Assembly (NCBI GenBank): GCA_963585895.1
Contig: OY757904.1
Location: 30,885,114 to 30,949,113, forward strand
Direction: 5' to 3'
Source: Sepioteuthis lessoniana
Taxonomy: Eukaryota > Mollusca > Cephalopoda > Myopsida > Loliginidae
DNA length: 64,000 nt
Shown: piece after piece, positions 11,700-24,185 of the stretch
Layout: every line of letters begins with the position of its first letter
How positions within the stretch are numbered: position 1 is the stretch's first letter
Translations under genes and position numbers: made by a program
The notes under the pieces: model-generated
The model's database searches: none
What the model saw: the letters and a program-made list of their open reading frames with translations, nothing else
Told to the model about the DNA's origin: nothing

Positions 11700-13080
11700 T
11701 CACACAAAAACACACAAATATGAGATTGATTTTCAATTAATTTTTTCCTCGGGAGATTAAGTTTTATTTTTAACACATCACAAAAAATCTTTTGACAGCT
11801 GAAATAAAATTATACGAAAATCACTTTTTTGCTCAAATTGCGGAGGAAAAAATTGAAAGACAATCGTCCATTCGCATTTGCCACATTTAAATCGTTTTCT
11901 TTGAGTACATCATTTTTAAGATGTCCGCCATAATGGCTCGCTTTAATCAATGCCATCATTGTTCTAACCATTGAAGCACACATACACACACACACACACA
12001 CATAAACGCCCGCGCACGCGCGCGTTCACTCTCTCTCACGCTCTTACACAAAAGCGCGCAAGCGCATACCGCTAATTTTGAAACTACACACTCGCACATG
12101 TCCAATCACATAAAAGAATGACAGAGGAAAAATTACGGCATCTTCCGCGTCGTCTCACGGACATATGCCAAAAATAATCCTCAGGAGATATATATATATA
12201 TATATATATATATGAGTATTTATACTGGCATCCTTACAGTTGAACCAAAGAAAGAATATATACATAGAGTTATATAAACCATGGGGAATCAGGAACCGTC
12301 TTTAAGATTCAGGTAATAATGTGCATTAATTTGTAGACTCTTACAGTGATGTGCTTTTTAACAAGCTAATGTCGCAGACTAAGCCCCACATTATTGGGTT
12401 TGTCAGATTATGATTAGAAAACAATTAAAGGCACTAAACATCAGAGTTATTTGGATTGATCAATAAATAGAGACATAAAGACAAAAAAGACAGACAGAAA
12501 GACACACACACACACACATATATATAGGATTATCTATGGCTTAATGTACTAGACATCATAGTGAGATCAAACTCCACTTATTGCTTTTACATTTGGATAG
12601 ATACCCTTAAAAAACGTAAGTAACACACACACACACACACTCACACACACACACACACACACACATATATTTTTTTTTTCAAAAATAAACAGAAAATCGG
12701 TCACATTAAGACAAAAAATGTATTTCCATGATATAAGTCAATGATCTAAACAAATTAACAGGACTTCTTCAGATCAATCAAGAAAATGGATTAAAATAAC
12801 TCTTTCACATTTACAAACAGACTTAAAAAAAGAAAGAAAAATGTAAATGTATCCCTTCCAATTCAATTAGTAATAAGTATTAACTTATTTGGACATGTAA
12901 AGAAACATTCGGGTTTCATCATGCTAAAAATTGAACAGAGGAAAACATAACTTGCTCTGTGGATTTTATTTATATTGAGCTCTTGACCAACTTTACTTAA
13001 ATCTAATAAAGTATTTTTGAATATCTTAATTGTCCTATTTGAAATTGTTCCCAACTCCGGATTTACTGGATTAAATTTAA
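11698..13080. other. Unassigned stretch with short CA/TA arrays
   Basis: CA repeats occur at about 11983-12002, 12502-12518 and 12624-12664, and TA repeats at 12188-12212. A cluster of gcgcgc-type alternating dinucleotides lies at 12010-12065. No gene is seen. Confidence 0.65.
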
Positions 13081-13131
13081 TATTCTATTATTGTATATTT
13101 TAAGTGTCCTGCTTGGAATTGTTCCCGACTC

Positions 13132-13224
<93 letters not shown>

Positions 13225-13371
13225 GTGTGAGTGCATGTGTGTGTGTGTGTAAAATTTTTATAATTCACTAGCATATACACAAATCAGTATATATATATAT
13301 ATATAAATGGGCATATATATGTACATATATTTGTACGTATATATCTATATCTTTCTTTCACAGTTTATATG

Positions 13372-13417
<46 letters not shown>

Positions 13418-13508
13418 CAGGCGCTCGTGTGTGTGCGTATTAAATGTATATAATTCACTAACACAAACATGTCCATATATATAGGAATACATATGTACAA
13501 ACATATGT

Positions 13509-13558
<50 letters not shown>

Positions 13559-13560
13559 CT
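12998..13560. repeat. Compound microsatellite with two local duplications
   Basis: A segment ending gaattgttcccgactccgga (13112-13131) is a diverged repeat of one ending at about 13060. TA and TG arrays follow at 13136-13250. A larger diverged pair, each beginning near aattcactagcata or aattcactaacac (13262 and 13451), carries its own TA and CA/TG arrays. This is an unstable microsatellite cluster rather than coding DNA, although it creates long Tyr-Ile and Thr-His frames. Confidence 0.85.
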
Positions 13561-13576
13561 TTTACTGTGTTTATAT

Positions 13577-14133
<557 letters not shown>

Positions 14134-14461
14134 TTAAATAAGACAGACATTTTGTCCATGCTTATTTTGTCCTAGATTCGATCAAGCCAAGAATAATTAT
14201 CTGACTTAAGGATGGAATACGTTTAGGAAGGTGCTGTATGTTTCCAAAGTCATTTCAGACACATATGGGACCAAAATAACAGAGGTTGATATGCTTGTAA
14301 TCAGAGAACCCAAACTAAATCAAATGTCTGTACAGAATTTTGTTTTTACCGCCTGTCTGTATTCCCAGAACCTTTTCTCTATATATTGTACGGACAGAAA
14401 GACAAGCCATATTAGATTAGCGCTCTCACAACATACATGAAAAACAATGCAAACATAGATA

Positions 14462-14655
14462 CGGAGTGGTGATCTCAGGGCGTAATGGTTAAAATACAAG
14501 AGTCTGATTTAAACAAAAAAAAAAACACTGGAAATTTATGAACCTCCTTATCAACGAAGCAATGAGGTAAATGGTTCCATTTTAATACTTCTGTCAAGAA
14601 GGCTTTGGCACTGAATAAACCATGAATATTTATGTGCCATTAGACAATAAAGCAA
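14462..14655 (+). repeat. SINE family A, decayed (plus copy)
   Basis: A faint head (agggcgtaatggttaaa), a weak middle and the tail ggcactgaataaaccatgaa at 14606-14625 keep the family order. Confidence 0.6.
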
Positions 14656-15454
14656 AATAAAACCTAACATACATGCCTCCATCCACTTATTTCACCCAAA
14701 GAAATTTATATTTTCTACCTTTCATTGTAAATATTGCAACATGAATCTTTTTCCACAATAAAAATAACAACATAAAAATAACTAAACCAATAATCAATGC
14801 TTCAATCAATTTATTTTGTACGCCATCTTTTATAAGAATCAATATTCTAAATCTTTCATTTCTCCTCAATAATGTTTTCGTTTTAATACTGCCGAGAATA
14901 TATTTAATAATAACCAACGTCTTACACTAATTAAAGTCGATTTGATTTAAATTTTCCAACGTCAGTTTTAAAGTGCATAATAGTCATAAAAATGAAGCTA
15001 AACATGTTCGGAGATTAAAAGCTTTTAGAATTAAAAAAATAAAAATCAAATCTTGGTTGTTTGGTGCGTACGTATCACTCAAAGTCTTAAAATAAAATAC
15101 TGTCTTAAAGTTTATTTTAATAGAATATTAAAAACGCATTTAAATTGTTTATTTATATTCAGTAGGTTGTTTGTGTTGGAAAGACGCTATTTTGGTTGCA
15201 GATGAACGTTTTTATGTTAATATGGCCGTGGGGAAACGAGTTTCACAAAGAACGCTAATTCGAATTTCGTAAACAAGGGGAAAAAATGCATATAAATATC
15301 TATACATATCATTCGGAGCATAATACTTGCACATCTTGTGTCCATCGAACATGTGTGTTACAAATAGATACATGTAATTGAGATTGTATAAATATGTCAT
15401 TAAATTGTATTTGTATATAGGCACATGTTGTACTCGAAGGTTAAGAACCAGATT
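14656..15454. other. Unassigned AT-rich stretch
   Basis: Minus-strand frames at 14687-14917 and 15212-15424 have no recognisable family and biased AT composition. I do not call them genes. Confidence 0.55.
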
Positions 15455-15492
15455 AGGTATCTATCTATCTATCAATCTATCTAACTATCTGG
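15455..15492. repeat. (TCTA)n microsatellite
   Basis: About nine imperfect TCTA/TCAA units. Confidence 0.95.
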
Positions 15493-15525
15493 AACATATA
15501 TTATATATTAATATATCAATATATA

Positions 15526-15765
15526 CGAACTCATAAGTGATGCACCCCTGATGACCCATTTACATGGACGAGCAAAGGCAGGACGTCCAGCTCGAACGTA
15601 TATACAGCAGTTTGTGCCGATACGGGATGTAGTCTTGAGGACCTGCTGGAAGCAATGGACAATAGGGTGGAGTGGTAAGAGAGGGTCAAAAGTATCCATG
15701 CTGATAGTTCAATATAATGATGATGATGATGATGATAATATATATATATATATAATATATGTAGT
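15526..15765 (+). pseudogene. RTE 3' fragment (plus), older subfamily, with (GAT)n tail
   Basis: The sequence encodes the last part of the RTE protein in broken frames: HGRAKAGRPARTYIQQF, then a shift. It ends in (GAT)n at 15717-15738, followed by TA repeats. Compared with the young copies, it has the variant start 'gaactcataagtgatgcac' and lacks the CED block, so it belongs with the fragments at 24.2, 33.9 and 62.2 kb in an older subfamily. Confidence 0.9.
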
Positions 15766-15918
15766 GGACATAAATGCATGAATACGAGTCAAGTTACAAA
15801 GTGATCATAGCTCTGGCATTAACTTTAAAGAACACATTTATTTTTCCACAAACCGACCTAAATATCTCACAAATCGAACACTATATTATCAAATTTCTGA
15901 TGAAAGTTCAACAAATTA

Positions 15919-16008
15919 ATTTGCACCTGTTCATAGATTCCCGATCACATCTCGTGTATATATATATATATATGTACAAGACGTGATCGGGAAGTCTATA
16001 TAAAGGTG

Positions 16009-16013
<5 letters not shown>
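15919..16013. repeat. Long inverted repeat (about 40-bp arms)
   Basis: The left arm (15919-15957, starting atttgcacctgttcatagat) and right arm (15973-16013, ending aggtgcaaat) are near-perfect reverse complements, with the shared core cccgatcac. The loop is a short TA run. The structure could be a foldback element remnant or a chance product of TA array repair. As RNA it would form a long hairpin. Confidence 0.9.
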
Positions 16014-16043
<30 letters not shown>

Positions 16044-16047
<4 letters not shown>

Positions 16048-16465
16048 AGTACTCAGTGAATTAAGATAATTTTTTAAAGGATTTGACAACAGGACGCACT
16101 GTTCGCTGTTAAATCCTTTTTCAAATAAATCAACACTGATGTGTTCTTTCGTATCCCAGAAGCTTGTCAGCATGACCTGCTTTACTGATATATGTGCGAA
16201 CCTTTCCTCTTTTCCCAAAGAGTAAGTGTTTTTCCCACGCCATGGGTTGTCTTTTCGACTCCGGCTTGTAGTGGGAAACCCATGTTTACTTCATTTGTAA
16301 ACATCTTCCTAATTAATATGTCGTTCTACGTACACATTACAAATTATTTTGTAAATTTCACATGGTTTGTAATTTTCCGCAAAAAAGTTGATGACACGTC
16401 TTTGTTGAAGACCAGAGAACTGTTTCATTGGCGTAATTTTGAATAGATTCAAAGTAAATTCGCAC
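16044..16465. other. Unassigned stretch
   Basis: No conserved frame in either strand. Confidence 0.5.
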
Positions 16466-16625
16466 TGTCGGTTGAGGCTGTAGAATACGCCGACTGCACC
16501 TCTGCAGGGAGGTAAGACCCACCCCCACCCAATGAGGCCGCCTTTTGGCCATGGATGGTGACCCGTAAGGCGCAAGGACAGATCCCAGGTGGTTGAGCAC
16601 TCATTGATCCGGTGACTGAGGGATC
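16466..16625 (+). repeat. Interspersed family E (family D relative)
   Basis: It has the family D type head (gttgaggctgtagaatacgc) but a different GC-rich body that is shared only with the minus-strand copy at 61440-61592, including gtcttacc/ggtaagac, ggccatgg/ccacggcc and ggatcc-like blocks. The three overlapping frames here are shadows. Confidence 0.75.
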
Positions 16626-17025
16626 AATGGTTTGCATCACACCAATTTGGCCCTTACTTGGTCTGACCGGCGGTCGGATTGGGCCCGATCTGATTAATTG
16701 GCTGGTTATTTCAAGCCGTAGGACCTATATATTTTATCCCGACCGTACTTTTAAATCTGCATTTGCAGCAAGTTTCCACCCCTTATCTGATAGTTTCTAG
16801 AAGGAGGTGGCTGAAGGTCAATTGTGTTGAGAATAGGAATTCGACCAGTGCTGAGAAATTGAAATTGTCAACGGCTCAGAAGTCTAAATTCATCTCGAGT
16901 ATACTGGTCAGGTACCCCCCACCTCAATCAAGGCGAATGAGTTACCCCCTTGGTTCATTCCCAACACAAGTTGGATTCCGTGGAGGGTAATGTAGCACAG
17001 GGCCAGTGAAAAATATACGGCATAT
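16626..17025 (+). other. Possible 5' leader of the gag-like element
   Basis: This leads directly into the ATG at 17026 and is GC-richer than the flanks. It may be the element's 5' untranslated region, including its internal promoter, but no second copy is present here to fix the 5' end. Confidence 0.35.
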
Positions 17026-18393
17026 ATGGCGTCTTCAAACAAAAAATCTGAACGAAACCTCTCAGAATCAGACTAGGAGAATGAGGCAGCAGACTTACCC
17101 AGATTCATAATTATTGAATCTTTGGAAGAGGTCTGCCTAGCCAAATTCTTGCCATTCTTTATAGAAAAAATAATATCTACAAGAGCTAGTCAGAGAACTG
17201 TCAAGAAAACGAGGAATGGAAACTTTTATGTTGAGGTAGACAGCTGGAGACAGGCAGAAAACATTTTAAAAATAAAAACGTTTCATATGACCAAATGCGG
17301 AGCGTACCCGCATGAGAAACTCAACACTTCCAAGGGAGTTATTAGGAGTAGCGAGTTGGCATTGGCTATAGAAAACGAGATAGCATCGGCCCTGAGAAAA
17401 CAAGGAGTTACAAATCCATCAGAAAAGGTGAACAACGAATCCAGACCAACACTTACATCCTAACATTTAATAAGCCGCGAAATTCCATTGAGGTAAAGGT
17501 CGGCTATTGTTTTGAGTGAGTTGAGCAGTACGTCCCAGCTCCCCTGGGGTGCTTCAAATGTCAAAAATTTGGACACCACAGGGACGCCTGTAGAGGACGA
17601 CAGACATGTGCTAAATGCGGGTAAAGGACCTGGACCATGCAGAGGAAGACTGCTTGATAGAAATTCGATGTACAAACTGTCACCAAGATCACCCGGCTTA
17701 CGCAAGAACTTAAAAAAGAAATAATTGAAGTTAAACACAAGAAGAATGTTTTCTTTCTGGAAGCTTGGAGAATTGTTGAGAGCTATATGGGAGAAAGCAG
17801 CTCCGTTGCAAGGAGCGCGGATAGAACCAATGACGACTACAAATATAGAACACTCGCGGAGAAATTGATCAAGTTAGAAGCCAATGATGGCCAAAGTTTC
17901 AAGAGCACCTGAAAAAACTTCACTCGGTTGAATTTTATCAAGCACCAGCTCAGTAACAAGTTGCGAATGGGGAGAGGTCCAATGTTGTAGTCCAAACAAA
18001 AACACGCGTAGGATCTATCACTCCAACACGAACTCCTAAAAATGCAAAATCTCCATCAAAACTACCGTCCACCAAAAAGCATTAAAGATAGACTAAAAAC
18101 CTTGTCTCTGATAAGACCTGAACAAGTGAAACAAAATCACGACTCCCCATTAGTCAATGTGTGAAAATACAAATGAACATCAAAGTGAATAAGGAAAGAC
18201 CAGGAAGTATATTCAAAATATCCACAACAACAAAGTGGCCTATAAGAAGCAAATAATCCAATGCTCAACAACCAACAAAACATCTAAAAATTACTTATAG
18301 TATAGAGAGTATGTATAGCGACACAGACCGTGTAGTTGCCAGCCTTAATCTCGAAGAAATAATGAAAAAAACTATAATACTTGAAGCCACTTA
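17026..18393 (+). pseudogene. Gag-like ORF1 of a Jockey-type non-LTR element, broken
   Basis: The frame opens with ATG at 17026 (MASSNKKSERNLSESD) and meets TAG at 17074. It continues through an RRM-like stretch (TVKKTRNGNFYVEVDS, then TFHMTKCGAYPHEKLNTSKG). A shift near 17450 leads to TYILTFNKP and then to a CCHC zinc knuckle: CFKCQKFGHHRDAC at about 17548-17590, followed by CAKCG. More stops follow, then LTQELKKEIIEVKH and a Ser/Thr-Pro rich tail ending near 18393. In the Jockey family such proteins package the element RNA. No ORF2 endonuclease or reverse transcriptase follows, so this is a 3'-deleted remnant. Confidence 0.8.
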
Positions 18394-18409
18394 ACTGTCG
18401 GCAAACTTA

Positions 18410-18850
18410 TAAGCTCAATCACTTTTTTAAATTGTTAATTTCTTACATACCATATGTATCTATTTAAATGTGTGCAAACAAATGACTGTTAAATTTCTGT
18501 CGTTACATAAAAACTCTTGTAATAATTTTACTGTGTGAAACTAAATGAGGAAAACAATATAGAATGATTCATATTGCTTGCATATTTATACCAAACTGAA
18601 TTGTTTGAATTAAAACATTTTGACGAAATCGAATAGCTTGAAATATAAAGATTTTTGTCAATCAAACCGAAATCACATTTAAAATGCTGTTTTTATGGTA
18701 AACTGAATTGCTTGAAATGGAACAGTTTTTTTACAGTAATACTGTACTTACACTTATCTGATTTGTTATATATATAGAACTGCTTTGACAAAAATAAATA
18801 AAAATTGATTTGGCGTTAAATAACCTACAAAGTTTGATAGGCCAACCAGT
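18410..18850 (+). repeat. Family D-type tail units and a SINE A tail
   Basis: Diverged units with ccaaactgaattgtttgaa, gaaatggaacagttttt and acagtaatactgtactta match the tandem tail of the family D copy at 4.88-5.15 kb. The block gtgtgcaaacaaatga at about 18470 matches the end of the satellite at 1-530. A family A SINE tail (ggcgttaaataacctacaaa) follows at about 18813. Confidence 0.7.
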
Positions 18851-18987
18851 TAAAGTTAATATTTTTGGGGAAAATAATAAAACTTTTGCTAAAACAAATT
18901 TGAGGTGATGCAGAGTTTATATCTACAGAAATAAATGAGCAAAACTATGTTTCATTCTCAAGAAAATTCCCTTTATCAAGCAAATGA

Positions 18988-18992
<5 letters not shown>

Positions 18993-19055
<63 letters not shown>

Positions 19056-19175
19056 AGAGGTTAATTGTTTTCACTAGCTCAAATGGTGAGAAAATTGTGC
19101 ACCAACTTTTGCTCTATTATTGAATTGTGCTCAATATCAATGATAGAGCTTATATATATATATATATATATATAT
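18993..19175. repeat. Two (TA)n arrays
   Basis: TA repeats at 18993-19052 and 19152-19176; the second abuts the mariner terminal repeat. Confidence 0.97.
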
Positions 19176-19177
19176 AC

Positions 19178-20033
19178 TAGGATCATAAAATAAGTTTCCA
19201 GAATTTTTTCGTATGGGCACTTTTATTGAGAGTAAACACATGAAACTCTAGTCTCATTCGAAGTAATCTCCTCTGGCTGCAATGCACTTGTACCGTTCCA
19301 ACAACTTCTGGAAGGCCCCATGGACGTCCCCTTGTGTGTGCATGTCAAAGACCTTCGTCACAGTCTCTTTCATCTCCTCAATTGTCGCATAACGACAGCC
19401 TCTAAGCTTAAGGAATAACAAAATGTCACAGGGAGCAAGTTCTTGACTATAGGGAGTCTGAGGAACTGTCTTGATGCCCATCTTGGTCAAATAGTCTGTG
19501 ACAAGGATGGAGTTGTGGACTGGTGCATTTTCCTGGTGGAAATACCACTGTCCTGATTTGACGGAATCTCTTCCTAAACTCCCTCAAAACCTCAATATAG
19601 TAATCCTAGCCCTAAACCTAACCTTTTGGCTAATCAACTCTGGTGTATTGACTACCTTACTCCTCCCAAACCTTTCATCATCTCTCACAGACTCCCTGCC
19701 TTCCTTTAATTTCTAATGCCACTCAAAAAATTGTTGCTCAATTCATGCAAAAAGATCCAAAAGCAGTCTGAAGCATTCCATACGGTTCTATGTATTGCAT
19801 ATCGTTCTTCTAAAGTGTCCTCACGTCCAGATTGCATTTTTGAAATTCACCAGCTGTGACAAACAGGCTTTAATAGGGTGCATTCCAATTCCTGGTGTAG
19901 CTGTTCATTTGAACCTGAAATCATAAAAATTGGTCAGTCATCTCATAAGATGTATATCAATAACATGCTGAATTTTCAAGAGTCTAAGATAATTCTAAAT
20001 GCCTGTACAAAAAAGTCTGGAAACTTATTGAAT

Positions 20034-20038
<5 letters not shown>
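19178..20038 (-). mobile_element. Mariner-family DNA transposon, internally deleted
   Basis: Terminal inverted repeats can be read directly: left at 19180-19218 and right at 20001-20037. Both contain ataagtttccag followed by a T run and gta..ggc when read inward. The element lies between TA dinucleotides, the mariner target. At about 860 bp it is shorter than a 1.3-kb mariner. The transposase is on the minus strand: a decayed N-terminal part near 19900-19700, then HQENAPVHNSILVTDYL, the C-terminal frame at 19490-19254, and the end near 19220. A second copy is at 49.34-50.59 kb. Confidence 0.88.
19254..19490 (-). pseudogene. Mariner transposase C-terminal fragment
   Basis: The 78-residue frame has the third catalytic segment PYSQELAPCDILLFLKL, in which the aspartate of APCD is kept, and ends with LLERYKCIAARGDYFE, close to the standard mariner end (W..RY.KC....GDYFE). 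Upstream, out of this frame, the second catalytic segment reads HQENAPVH, with Glu where mariner transposases have Asp. The loop before RGCRY lacks the KEKL seen in the second copy. Mariner transposase cuts and joins the element ends in the nucleus. This one is inactive. Confidence 0.85.

Positions 20039-20096
<58 letters not shown>
20039..20096. repeat. (TA)n microsatellite between mariner and RTE tail
   Basis: Uninterrupted TA repeats; mariner ends on the left and the RTE (ATC)n tail on the right. Confidence 0.97.
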
Positions 20097-20098
<2 letters not shown>

Positions 20099-20330
20099 TC
20101 ATCATCATGTCGTGCCGCAAGCACGGATATCCCTGACTCTCTCTCGCCACTTCTCCCTATCGTTCATAGCCTCTGGCAGGTCTACAGGGTTACATCCCGT
20201 AGCCTCACATAGCTGATGAATGTATGTTCGAACTGGTCGTCCTACTTTTGCCCGGCCAAATGTGTGGGTCCATAGAAGTACATCACTTATGAGCTCGTCC
20301 CTGCTTCTTTAGCTGTGTCCTGTTTGCCTG
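20097..20330 (-). pseudogene. RTE 3' fragment (minus)
   Basis: The (GAT)n tail lies at 20097-20108, followed (reading to higher coordinates) by the reverse complement of the RTE C-terminal end: the RMNDREKWRERVRDIRACGT region, then RPVRTYIHQLCE and the HTFGRAKVG region. It stops abruptly near 20330. Confidence 0.92.
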
Positions 20331-21540
20331 TCGAGGGGCAGTGAAAAAGCAAGCGATAGACAAATAGGAATATGCTTAATTGTTCGCTTCCCTCCTTATT
20401 TAGAGGTGACTTAGCCTGATAATGTTTTTTGATGTAATCAGCATAGAGATGATGTAACAATTGTAGCGTACCTACGACAGAAAGAAACAGAATTCATTAG
20501 TGTTTTAGGGGATTGAATATCTAGTACGTTTTATTTAAGTTATCAAATTCTTCAAGTTTTCTTTTTTGTTTTCTTCAACTTATTTCTCAGAAAACGATAA
20601 AATATCGATGCAAGAGTTATTTGTTTTGTTTGTTTTTTTTTGGACAGAGGTTAGTGTCATGTGCACTGTGTATTTGTTTATACACGCAAGAGAAGAAGAA
20701 CTGGCAACAAACTTTTATGGTAACTAAATAACACAAAAAAGAGATTCATCTAATATCGTCGCAGAAATCTTTAGTCACCAAACAGAAATACAGTTACTGA
20801 ACCCTGCGGAATTTCGTAGTTACCCATAAATAAAAAAACAAGGAAATAATAGCAACATTGATAACTACTTTTTATATGAGAAGAAACTGTCGATATTAGA
20901 ACGCAAAATTCTAGAGCTGTGTACCCTGGTCAGATCATTCCTAGCTTTAGCTCTTCCAGATGAGCAGTCTATCTCTGATGCACAAGGAAATAATGTCGAA
21001 ACTTCAGAGGAGTGCTGAGCAAGCTGGTCGAGACTCTGTAATACTTTAATATTCGTAAAAACCATGATGGCTTAAAGAAGAAGTTGTCACTTAACAGGAG
21101 CCGTTGAAGAGAAATTGGCTTCAAGGACAGTCACATGGCCAGTAGTTATTCAATTGACATCTGATTTGTTTTGATTTAGATATTATTTGGTATATATGGT
21201 GCATCTTACAGATCTTATTAAAATCCCTGCAGTCGTACCAACCAAACGAAACTCAATTATTGATAACTGGATTGATATACTGAGACAGCGGCTCCAGCAC
21301 ATCGTAATGTCTGTACGATAGGAAGAGTTACACATTGTCATTAATGGTTGCTTTCGACATAACGATAGTAATTTCATAAGTTTATCGAACAAACACAAGT
21401 GAGTTTAAGCTCAAATTGGTACTCACCATTGTGACCGAGCGATATTATTAAGCTGAGCAAAGAATACAATACTCAGATACTTCATCATAAACAGATTGCA
21501 TACAATTTCGGCTCAGAGACCGGAGCCCACATCTTGTGTG
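20331..21540. other. Unassigned stretch
   Basis: Two minus frames (20865-21065, 21183-21398) have no recognisable motif. I see no repeat or RNA gene. Confidence 0.5.
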
Positions 21541-23640
21541 TGTGTATGTGTGTTATTATTATTATTACACTTTATGAGTTCTTTACAACACTAGCTGATG
21601 ATTATTATTAATATTATCATTATTATTATTAATATTTTACTCGTTTGAGAGTTTTCTACACCAGTGTCAGCTGATGGATTTCACGTGGATTCTAAGTGAC
21701 AGCAAATCCCCTCAAGTCTCCAGGACTTTTTTAGTATCCTGGCCGATCTAAAAAATGCTGTTGTTTGGATGGTCTCCACACGTCTTCTAATTTTCATATC
21801 CTCACATCCATATATCAATTCTGTATCACCGTTACTTTCATGTTCGATAGTTCTTTCAGTTCTCTAGCAAGGTCTTATTATTTATCTATTACTCTTTCTC
21901 TTTCCTTCAGTTTTACCCTGTGATCCACTGAAACGGCAAAGTCCACTATTTAGCAGGTTCTCTTTTTTTTGTATACTAGATCTGGTTGTCTGCGTTCAGT
22001 TTTATTTGATATGGCAGTTATATTCCTTCCATTATTTATTTTTTCCCTGTTTTTCATTATTTGCATGGCACGTTTTAGGATACCAAATTCCATCCCTGTT
22101 TCATCATTATGTATCTTTACCGCTTTGATTAGGATTTTCAATTCTTTTTTCATTTTGAGAAACTTTTGATGTGGTCCATGTACATTAGGAGGTTGATTTT
22201 TTCTTCCGATTTATGATGTTTGTATCCTCCAATGCGTTTCCTAATTATGTGATTGAGTAGTATTATCGTTATTACAAATAATAATGGTGAATACGCGTCT
22301 CCCTTGAATATACCTCACAGGATTTTAACCTGAGCTAAGCTTTTTCCTCCTCCTGCCAGTTAGACTCTTCTGTTTTTCCTAGAATTCTTGATAGCCTTTG
22401 AAATGTTGCAAGATATTTTGTATATTTTGAGACAGTCTAGCCTCCAGCTTTCCGGAGAACGGTTCGTGGCTTTTTAGCGAATAGTACATTTCTTAACTTA
22501 TTTGTGTTGTTAGAATTTTCTCCATCATCGGTAGACAAGAAATTGAACTGTAGATGTTGGGGCCCGTTCCTTTTTTTTAGTTCTTTTGAATCAAGGTAGT
22601 GTTTCCTTTGGTTGTCCATTCGGGCAATAATGTCTCTTGTAAGCATCTATTCATTTCTATAGTCAATCTGTTATGAATGAAGTGAATTTTTTAAAACCAG
22701 TATTCATGATAGCATGGCTTTTAGTTTTCCAATTTGGTATTTTTGGAGAGTAGCTTTTAGTGAATCAAGGAGAATCTTACACTTAAGTTCTTCTTCAAGT
22801 CTTCGAACTGTTTTTTTTTTAATCTTTCTTATCCATATAGTTTTTCTATTAGTTCTCTTGGCTCCCATATTTTGCCCCGAAATGTTTTGTTTCCTTGTCA
22901 TCTGGTTTTGGGTATGTCTCCTTACATTCTCCCTCTATTATTTGCAAGAATTTTTTTTTTGTTGTTGTTTCGTAATGTTCTGTTCAGTCTGTATTATTTT
23001 ATCTTGTCTCGGTATCCTTTTAGTTTACCTTCTTTCACAATTACCTTTTTATTTATTTCCTTGCGTTTTATTGTTTGTTTTACACGCGTTACTTATTTTC
23101 CTTTGAGTTCCGGTCGGTGTTCTTTTGGGGAAAACCGGTTTTTCCCACACTAATTTCACTCCAACATAGATTAGTTCGTTTAACTAAATGATGTAGTTCA
23201 TTGAGATATGTGTTAATGATCCAGTAATTTTTCCAGTTTCTACCTTGACTTTTTTTCCAGTCTTGGTTTTTTGGCGGTGTTAATCTAATCTTGTCAAAAA
23301 TTTATTCTCCTTAAAATTTCTGTATTCATTTTTTCGTCATGTGTTTGTTTTTTTGTTTTTTTTCGGTGTCGTTTCTGGCTTTGGTGTTTTGATCGTTATT
23401 ATTTTGTGGTTCATTTCGGTTAGAGTGTTCGGTTCCTTTGGTCAGTATTTAGTGACTCGATTATTGTATTATTATTGCCTTGATTACCTATTTGTTTATT
23501 GATGTATTTCTCATATTTCCAGGTCAGAAAACCAACTGTTCATTGTTATTGTCCCAACTTAATCAGTGAGTCTTTGGCTCGTTGTCTAAAATCTAACACA
23601 TTCTTCCAAGAAATATATCATTCTTTTCCTATTACCTCTT
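21541..23640 (-). mobile_element. R4/Dong-like RLE retrotransposon, rearranged (minus copy)
   Basis: Reading the minus strand from 23640: an A-rich coding-like region (RRLEEELKCKILLDSLKATLQKYQIGKLKAML at 22800-22710), TRDIIARMDNQRKHYLDSKELKKRNGPQHLQ near 22640-22550, reverse transcriptase debris, then the endonuclease end. The 3' end has the family hairpin (21659-21676) and an (ATT)n tail as seen on the plus strand. A second, very short 3' end with its own tail lies at 21541-21600. Identification rests on block-by-block agreement with the copies at 30 and 58-59 kb. Confidence 0.8.
21950..22190 (-). pseudogene. RT-endonuclease fusion by internal deletion, YMDH active site
   Basis: In this copy the reverse transcriptase catalytic box reads YMDH (22182-22171 on the minus strand) in place of YxDD. 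Just downstream GMEFGILKRAMQIMK is joined within some 25 residues to RQPDLVYKKKRTC, the PD motif of the endonuclease. In the copy at 57.9-59.3 kb these two points are about 1 kb apart, so roughly 0.9 kb (thumb, linker and zinc finger) is deleted. The protein could not be active. Confidence 0.78.
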
Positions 23641-24180
23641 TGTGTAAGGTTGCTCCAAAATAACTGGGAAATGCAAGTTTTTTGTCTCCTCCAATCCATT
23701 TTCTATGTTGGTGTCTCTGGTTTGTGAAGTTACTAAAGCTGTCGTTCGTCTACCTGAACACCATCATTCACATAGTGGCGAACCAATATTCTTAGGGGAG
23801 CACCTGCAAATCTTGACACTCAGACCTATTATCTTTGTCCCTCTTTGTATTATTTTTCAATTGGTCAATTTTAACATGAGTAGTATATTGTTGCAACTCA
23901 AGACAAGTAACCTAAAAAGGCTTGAATAATTTTGTTCTTAAAGAATTCTGTGTAAGCTCTAGCTTCTCTGGTGTCCAGTTACCAATATTAACTCAAATTA
24001 GACACAATATTAACGTTTGCATCCGTCATTATTATATCTGAAATTTGAGTATGGTTGAATACATATTCAACTACTTCTCTTACGATTACTAATTTTATGA
24101 TATCACCTTATGTACAGGAACAATATCAAACTGTTTGCTAAGAGAGATAAAGGATTGGAAACCAAAATATCGACAGGTAA
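23641..24180. other. Unassigned stretch
   Basis: Possibly the 5' part of the RLE copy to its left, but without a second copy for comparison I cannot extend the element. Confidence 0.4.
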
Positions 24181-24185
24181 AATGT

